From: Myxococcales bacterium
Lineage (GTDB): Bacteria > Myxococcota_A > UBA9042 > GCA-2863065
Length of the DNA stretch: 33,908 nt
NCBI GenBank assembly: GCA_018780435.1
Contig: JADMJS010000441.1
Span: forward strand, 1-33,908
Direction of reading: 5' to 3'
A model generated the notes under the pieces. The model was not told the DNA's origin and ran no database searches. It was given only the letters and a program-made list of their open reading frames with translations. The translations under genes were made by a program, and so were the position numbers. Shown here one piece after another: positions 30,783 to 33,908 of this stretch. Position 1 is the first letter of the stretch, and each line of letters starts with the position of its first letter.

Positions 30783-31190
30783 TTAAGCAGGGGGCACGTC
30801 GGGCGTGAGCAAGATGAAAAGACGCTTCGTGTCGACCCATCCGCACGCGTCTTCTCCCACTGAAGGGAAGAGGACCTCGGGCTGGTAGCCCCGTGCGCTG
30901 ATGACGACCCGGTACGCACCGGGGCGCTCGGTCACGCCGACGTACTTGCAGTCCTCTGTCTTTAGCGTCTCGGCGAACGCGTCATCGACGCCGTACGCTG
31001 TCACTTGCGCGTCGCAGATGTCACCGAGGGCCGAGGTGACGGTGAGCTCGAAGCCCGGCTGCGGCGACGACGAGCACGCTTCCTCGAACTCCGGCGCACA
31101 AGCGCTGCTGATGATTGCGAGTGGGATGGTTGCGTGCAAGGGATCCAAGAAGCGGTGGCGGGCGAACGGACGACGCATCGCGGCTAGCAT
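30783..31190 (-). CDS. Small lipoprotein with carboxypeptidase-regulatory-like domain
   Basis: 135 residues from the ATG at 31190, which has GGAGG 4 bases upstream; the open frame extends to 31496 but only as shadow of the divergent gene. Lipobox IISSAC (Cys31). The rest is one beta-sandwich-like domain with CDAQVTAYG near the start and RPGAYRVVISARGYQP, the hallmark strand pair (G-x-Y-x-V-x-I-x-A-x-G-Y) of CarboxypepD_reg-like and PEGA-like modules, plus four Cys that could pair. Likely an outer-membrane attached structural lipoprotein. It is divergent from the PEGA protein gene with 61 bases between, so the two probably share regulation. Confidence 0.82.
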   Translation of the reverse strand: MLAAMRRPFARHRFLDPLHATIPLAIISSACAPEFEEACSSSPQPGFELTVTSALGDICDAQVTAYGVDDAFAETLKTEDCKYVGVTERPGAYRVVISARGYQPEVLFPSVGEDACGWVDTKRLFILLTPDVPPA

Positions 31191-31251
31191 CCGGCCTCCA
31201 GCATGCCGGCGCAAACGCTTTCGGTGATGGCTGAAGCCGAGGAGGGGCCAT

Positions 31252-32373
31252 TTGCGCCGGGGCGGGCTAGCGCTTACCCTGGCGAGCGTGCCTTCCACAC
31301 CCCGGCTGGTCCTGTTTCTCCTCATGCTTCCGCTCAGCGCGTTGGCGGTGGAACGGCCCGATGTCCTCGTGGTCATCGGCGCGGGTTCGTCCCTCCCCGA
31401 CGAGTTCGAGGACGATGTCGGCGAGCCACTCTCGTTCACGCTGTCGAAGTCGAAAGAGCTCGCCTTCGCCTTTCTGCCTATGGACCGGGTCCGCACTGAG
31501 CTCGGCTATGGCGGCGCGATGGCGCCCGGCAGTTGCGTGTTCGACAACGAGTGTCTCCGCAAGACTCGCGCCTCGCTCGGGGCCGACCGCTTCATCGTCG
31601 TGAAGCTCGCGGGGACCGAAGCTGAGGTCGACCTCACGGTGACTCGAATCACCGACTCGTCGGTGACCGACGTGTCGCGAACTCAGAAAGTGCAGGGTGG
31701 CGCGGCGGAGGTCATCAACGTCGCCCGAGGTCTCGCGATCGAAGTGCTCGAAGAGCGCCGCGCGACGGTGGTCGTCACCGTTAACGAACCCGACGCCATC
31801 ATCGAGGTCGGCGGCGTCCGCTTGCCCGAGGGAAAACGGCGGCTCGAGGTCAAGCCAGGTAGCTACCGCATCACCGTCAGTAAGCCCGACTTCACGCCCT
31901 TCGAGACGACATTGACCTGTCGGCCCGGCGAGCAGTGCGCGGCCAGCGCCAGCATCTTCCCACTCCGTCAGGACGACCTCGGCGGCGCGACCAATGACAC
32001 GCTGTCCCGCTCGCTCGTCATCTCGGGCTGGTCCGCGGCGGGAGTCGGCGCCGTACTTACCGCCGTGGGAATCGTCTACGGCTTGCGGTCGCAGGAGCTC
32101 TCGGACGAGCTCGACGCTGCCTGTATCGGCACCTCCGCGATCGGACGCAGCGTCTGCGATCTCACCCGCAGCGAAGCCGACGACAAGGCCGCGGAGGGGC
32201 GTGAAGCCGCGCGAATCTTCAATGGCGCCGGGATCACCGGGATGGTCCTCCTCGTGGCCGGAATCACGACCGCCGCCGTGGGACACGGGATCGCACCCGA
32301 TGACACGTCTGTCGAGGTGGCCCCGGTCTCGATGGGCGATGGCTACGGACTCCTCGGCACGGTTCGCTTTTGA
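31252..32373 (+). CDS. PEGA-domain envelope protein with two C-terminal membrane segments
   Basis: 373 residues. TTG at 31252 is supported by GAGGAGGGG close upstream; a GTG at 31288 would give a shorter, more classical signal peptide (LVLFLLMLPLSALA). After the signal, a domain to about 165 has PLSFTLSKSKELAFAFLP and SLGADRFIVVKLAG, similar to the 'FlgO-like/ANTAR-type sensor' regions that precede PEGA domains. The PEGA domain lies at about 180-235: VVVTVNEPDAIIEVGG, EVKPGSYRITVSKPDFTPFE. Two membrane helices (about 265-283 and 325-345) flank a loop with two Cys (CIGTSAIGRSVCD). Envelope role, exact function unknown. No catalytic motif. Confidence 0.85.
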   Translation: MRRGGLALTLASVPSTPRLVLFLLMLPLSALAVERPDVLVVIGAGSSLPDEFEDDVGEPLSFTLSKSKELAFAFLPMDRVRTELGYGGAMAPGSCVFDNECLRKTRASLGADRFIVVKLAGTEAEVDLTVTRITDSSVTDVSRTQKVQGGAAEVINVARGLAIEVLEERRATVVVTVNEPDAIIEVGGVRLPEGKRRLEVKPGSYRITVSKPDFTPFETTLTCRPGEQCAASASIFPLRQDDLGGATNDTLSRSLVISGWSAAGVGAVLTAVGIVYGLRSQELSDELDAACIGTSAIGRSVCDLTRSEADDKAAEGREAARIFNGAGITGMVLLVAGITTAAVGHGIAPDDTSVEVAPVSMGDGYGLLGTVRF

Positions 32374-32458
32374 ACGACACTCCCTCTTATCGCGGCCGCC
32401 TTCGCTCCCTACTCGCCGCTGCACGCTGAGACGGGGCGCGCCCCGAAGAGAAACTACC

Positions 32459-32926
32459 GTGATCACGCTCGACTACGCCACCATCACCCCGGAGCTCGCT
32501 GTTGGCAGCTACCCGGCGACGCCCGAAGACATCCTGCGCCTCCAGTCACTCGGCTTTACCGCCGTGCTCTCCGTGCAGTCCGACGCCGACCTCGACGAAC
32601 GTGCCGCGTCGTGGGAGCGATTCTGGCGCTTCTATACGAGCCGGGGCATCACCGCCGTCCGAATCCCCATCATCGACTTCGATGCGAGCGATCTCGCCAA
32701 GAACCTCGCCAGCGCCGTGGACGCGCTCGACAAGCTGGTGAAGAGCGGTCGGCGCGTCTATCTCCACTGCACGGCAGGTATCAACCGCTCACCGACCGTG
32801 GCGATCGCCTGGATGATGCGGGAGTCGAAGCAGCCCCTGGCGACGGTCCTCGCCGCGTTTCAGGAGGCCCGTCCGTCGGCCAGACCCGCGATCGCCACCC
32901 TCGAGAAGTGGGAGCGTCGCAAGTAG
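32459..32926 (+). CDS. Dual-specificity protein phosphatase
   Basis: 155 residues, GTG start at 32459 (the frame is open far upstream, but that overlaps the PEGA gene). Cys-dependent phosphatase: the P-loop HCTAGINRS (103-111) is an exact HCx5RS with Cys104 as nucleophile and Arg110 binding phosphate; the general acid is probably Asp73 or Asp75 in IPIIDFDAS. N-terminal ITPELAVGSYP and SDADLDERAAS are typical of small DSP-like enzymes (PF00782). Substrates could be phosphotyrosine or phosphothreonine proteins or a phosphorylated sugar or lipid. The stop is directly followed by the GTG of the CPBP protease gene, so the pair is translationally coupled. Confidence 0.92.
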   Translation: MITLDYATITPELAVGSYPATPEDILRLQSLGFTAVLSVQSDADLDERAASWERFWRFYTSRGITAVRIPIIDFDASDLAKNLASAVDALDKLVKSGRRVYLHCTAGINRSPTVAIAWMMRESKQPLATVLAAFQEARPSARPAIATLEKWERRK

Positions 32927-33700
32927 GTGCCCAGGATCCCAGCGGGTTTCGAACTCCTCCTCCTCTTCGCAGGCGCCTTCTTCGTCGCGGCGCTGGTGAC
33001 TCCAGCGCTGGTGGGCCCCCTCGACGGCGTGGGTGGCCTCCCGTCGCCGACCAGCGTGCTACTCAACGTCGCCGCACAGCAGCTCCTGGCGGTCCTCGGC
33101 GTCGCCGTCCTCGTCTGGCGGGTCGACTCTCTCGAATGGGCCGACGTGGTCGGTACGAGACCAAGGCGCATCGCGGCATGGACGACGGCGACCGTCTGCT
33201 TGACCACCGCCTGGGCGATCGCGCAGGTCCCCGTGATTCGCCTGTGGGCCTCCTTGACGGGCACCGAGCAGCCCCAGTGGTGGGACGAGGCGACGTCGAC
33301 GTCGGGTGGGGCGTTGGCACTCAGCTACCTCGTCCTGGCCGTTATCGCGCCTATCTGCGAAGAGACCTTCTTTCGAGGCGTCTTTCAGTACCGCTTGGCC
33401 CCCTTGGGCCGGGTGCTCGCCGTCGCCGTTCAAGCTGGCGGCTTCGTACTGTTTCATCTCGATGTCTACGGCATGCCCGCGTATCTCGTGGCAGGGCTGG
33501 CGCTCGGCGCGCTTCGTTCGGCGTCCGGGACGCTCTGGCTACCCGTGCTGGCGCACGCGCTCCACAACGCTTTGGGCGTGCTCGAGCTCGGCGGCGCGGG
33601 AGCCACGTGGGACCGGCTTGGGAGCTGGGTCTGGCCGACCCTGGCCGTCCTACTGCTGATGGGGGGAGCGGGGTTACGCCACGCGCTCAGGAGAGGGTGA
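32927..33700 (+). CDS. CPBP-family intramembrane glutamic protease
   Basis: 257 residues, about 8 membrane segments. The three CPBP/Abi signature motifs are present: CEETFFRG (144-151, catalytic Glu pair and Arg), FHLD (176-179) and LAHALHNAL (His210, His213, Asn214). Relatives include the Rce1 prenyl-protein protease, MroQ-type peptide processors and the proposed myxosortases that cleave Cys-containing C-terminal sorting signals. No feature here tells which; the presence of a sorting-tail protein in the window makes the last worth testing. GTG start at 32927 abuts the phosphatase stop. Confidence 0.92.
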   Translation: MPRIPAGFELLLLFAGAFFVAALVTPALVGPLDGVGGLPSPTSVLLNVAAQQLLAVLGVAVLVWRVDSLEWADVVGTRPRRIAAWTTATVCLTTAWAIAQVPVIRLWASLTGTEQPQWWDEATSTSGGALALSYLVLAVIAPICEETFFRGVFQYRLAPLGRVLAVAVQAGGFVLFHLDVYGMPAYLVAGLALGALRSASGTLWLPVLAHALHNALGVLELGGAGATWDRLGSWVWPTLAVLLLMGGAGLRHALRRG

Positions 33701-33708
33701 ACTCGCAC

Positions 33709-33737
33709 CCGCCACGTGACGCCACGTGACGGGCGGA
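33709..33737. terminator. Hairpin with doubled CACGTG, between convergent genes
   Basis: The 10-base unit GCCACGTGAC occurs twice in tandem (33711-33720, 33721-33730). The two CACGTG cores can pair with each other around ACGC, and flanking CCGC and GCGG extend the stem with a bulge. It lies 8 bases after the CPBP stop and 17 before the end of the minus-strand gene, so a bidirectional terminator is likely. Confidence 0.5.
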
Positions 33738-33753
33738 GCTCGAACCGAATGGA

Positions 33754-33908
33754 TTACTTCGGGGCGGCGGCCGGATCGGCCGGAGCGGCGGGAGCAGCAG
33801 CCGGGTCCGCGGGAGCGGCCGGGGCGGCAGCCGGGTCCGCCGGAGCGGCCGGAGCGGCAGCCGGGTCCGCGGGAGCGGCCGGGGCGGCAGCCGGGTCCGC
33901 GGGAGCGG
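33754..33908 (-). CDS. C-terminus of a protein with Ala/Pro/Asp decapeptide repeats (partial)
   Basis: On the minus strand a frame enters at the right edge and ends TAA at 33756-33754, encoding repeats of AAPADPAAAP and finishing with AAAPK. Such extended Pro/Ala tails are common in secreted or cell-wall spanning proteins of GC-rich bacteria. The plus strand is also open here (ATG at 33749, GSAGAA repeats), so the coding strand is not certain; the minus strand is preferred because the stop gives a neat Lys end and the repeat unit is a familiar one. The rest of the gene is outside the window, so no function can be given. Confidence 0.6.
   Translation of the reverse strand, partial: APADPAAAPAAPADPAAAPAAPADPAAAPAAPADPAAAPAAPADPAAAPK
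33762..33908. repeat. 30-bp tandem repeat array
   Basis: Nearly five copies of a 30-base unit (GCCGGGTCCGCGGGAGCGGC and ten further bases), identical apart from a few substitutions in the outermost copy, continuing past the window end. It encodes the decapeptide repeat of the edge gene and probably varies in copy number by slippage. Confidence 0.85.

Noticed and set aside
1..33908. Mobile-element or defence-island signs
   Set aside because: No transposase, integrase, tRNA, att-like direct repeats, restriction or toxin genes seen; only the 4930-5104 inverted repeat is a candidate.

Overview
The window is a GC-rich bacterial chromosome segment, tightly packed with genes, with many GTG and TTG starts. 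Its protein types point to a myxobacterium-like lineage (Myxococcota or Bradymonadota, the former Deltaproteobacteria). These include lipoproteins with Asp/Thr/Ala/Gly 'DATD' stalks, a large Cys-rich protein built from CDGKTCGDDGCGGTCG-type repeats with a Gly-Cys/membrane/Arg C-terminal sorting tail, an IgGFc-binding-type lipoprotein, PEGA-type proteins with two C-terminal membrane segments, and a large HEAT-repeat protein. I see no rRNA, tRNA, CRISPR array, transposase or phage gene. Assignment to a genus is not possible from sequence reading alone.

Left part (1-6.7 kb): the N-terminal part of an uncharacterised protein and an MFS transporter on the minus strand; divergently, a secreted or membrane protein with two C-terminal membrane segments and a long-chain acyl-CoA synthetase. 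A 175-bp near-perfect inverted repeat (4930-5104) separates the synthetase from a convergent small exported protein and supplies the stop codons of both. A PF13679-type methyltransferase follows.

Central block (6.7-17.7 kb, all minus strand, read right to left): comEC, an IgGFc-binding-type lipoprotein, then a very compact five-gene set: ECF sigma factor, membrane anti-sigma factor, small exported protein, 1174-residue HEAT-repeat protein and type II NADH dehydrogenase. The last five are separated by 2-12 bases or overlap, so they probably form one operon. In it an envelope-signal sigma system is joined to a large scaffold and a respiratory enzyme.

Middle (17.9-26.2 kb): a METTL21-like methyltransferase; a minus-strand unit made of a 29-codon membrane microprotein, a PaaK-like adenylate-forming enzyme and a radical SAM protein with extra C-terminal cysteines; an operator-like palindrome cluster; a VTT/DedA-like membrane protein; and a plus-strand operon of lipoprotein, HSL-type esterase and alkyltransferase-like DNA-repair protein. 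Two minus-strand membrane proteins (DUF5690-like and DUF6524-like) follow.

Right part (26.2-33.9 kb): the Cys-rich surface protein; a TetR regulator with a HELGH lipoprotein metallopeptidase-like gene; a small carboxypeptidase-regulatory-like lipoprotein divergent from a PEGA protein; a dual-specificity phosphatase directly joined to a CPBP intramembrane protease; and, at the edge, the Ala/Pro/Asp-repeat C-terminus of a minus-strand protein encoded by 30-bp tandem repeats. The strongest leads for new biology are the microprotein/PaaK-like/radical SAM unit, the sigma-HEAT-NDH-2 operon, the stop-codon-supplying inverted repeat, and the possible pairing of the Cys-rich sorting-tail protein with the CPBP protease.
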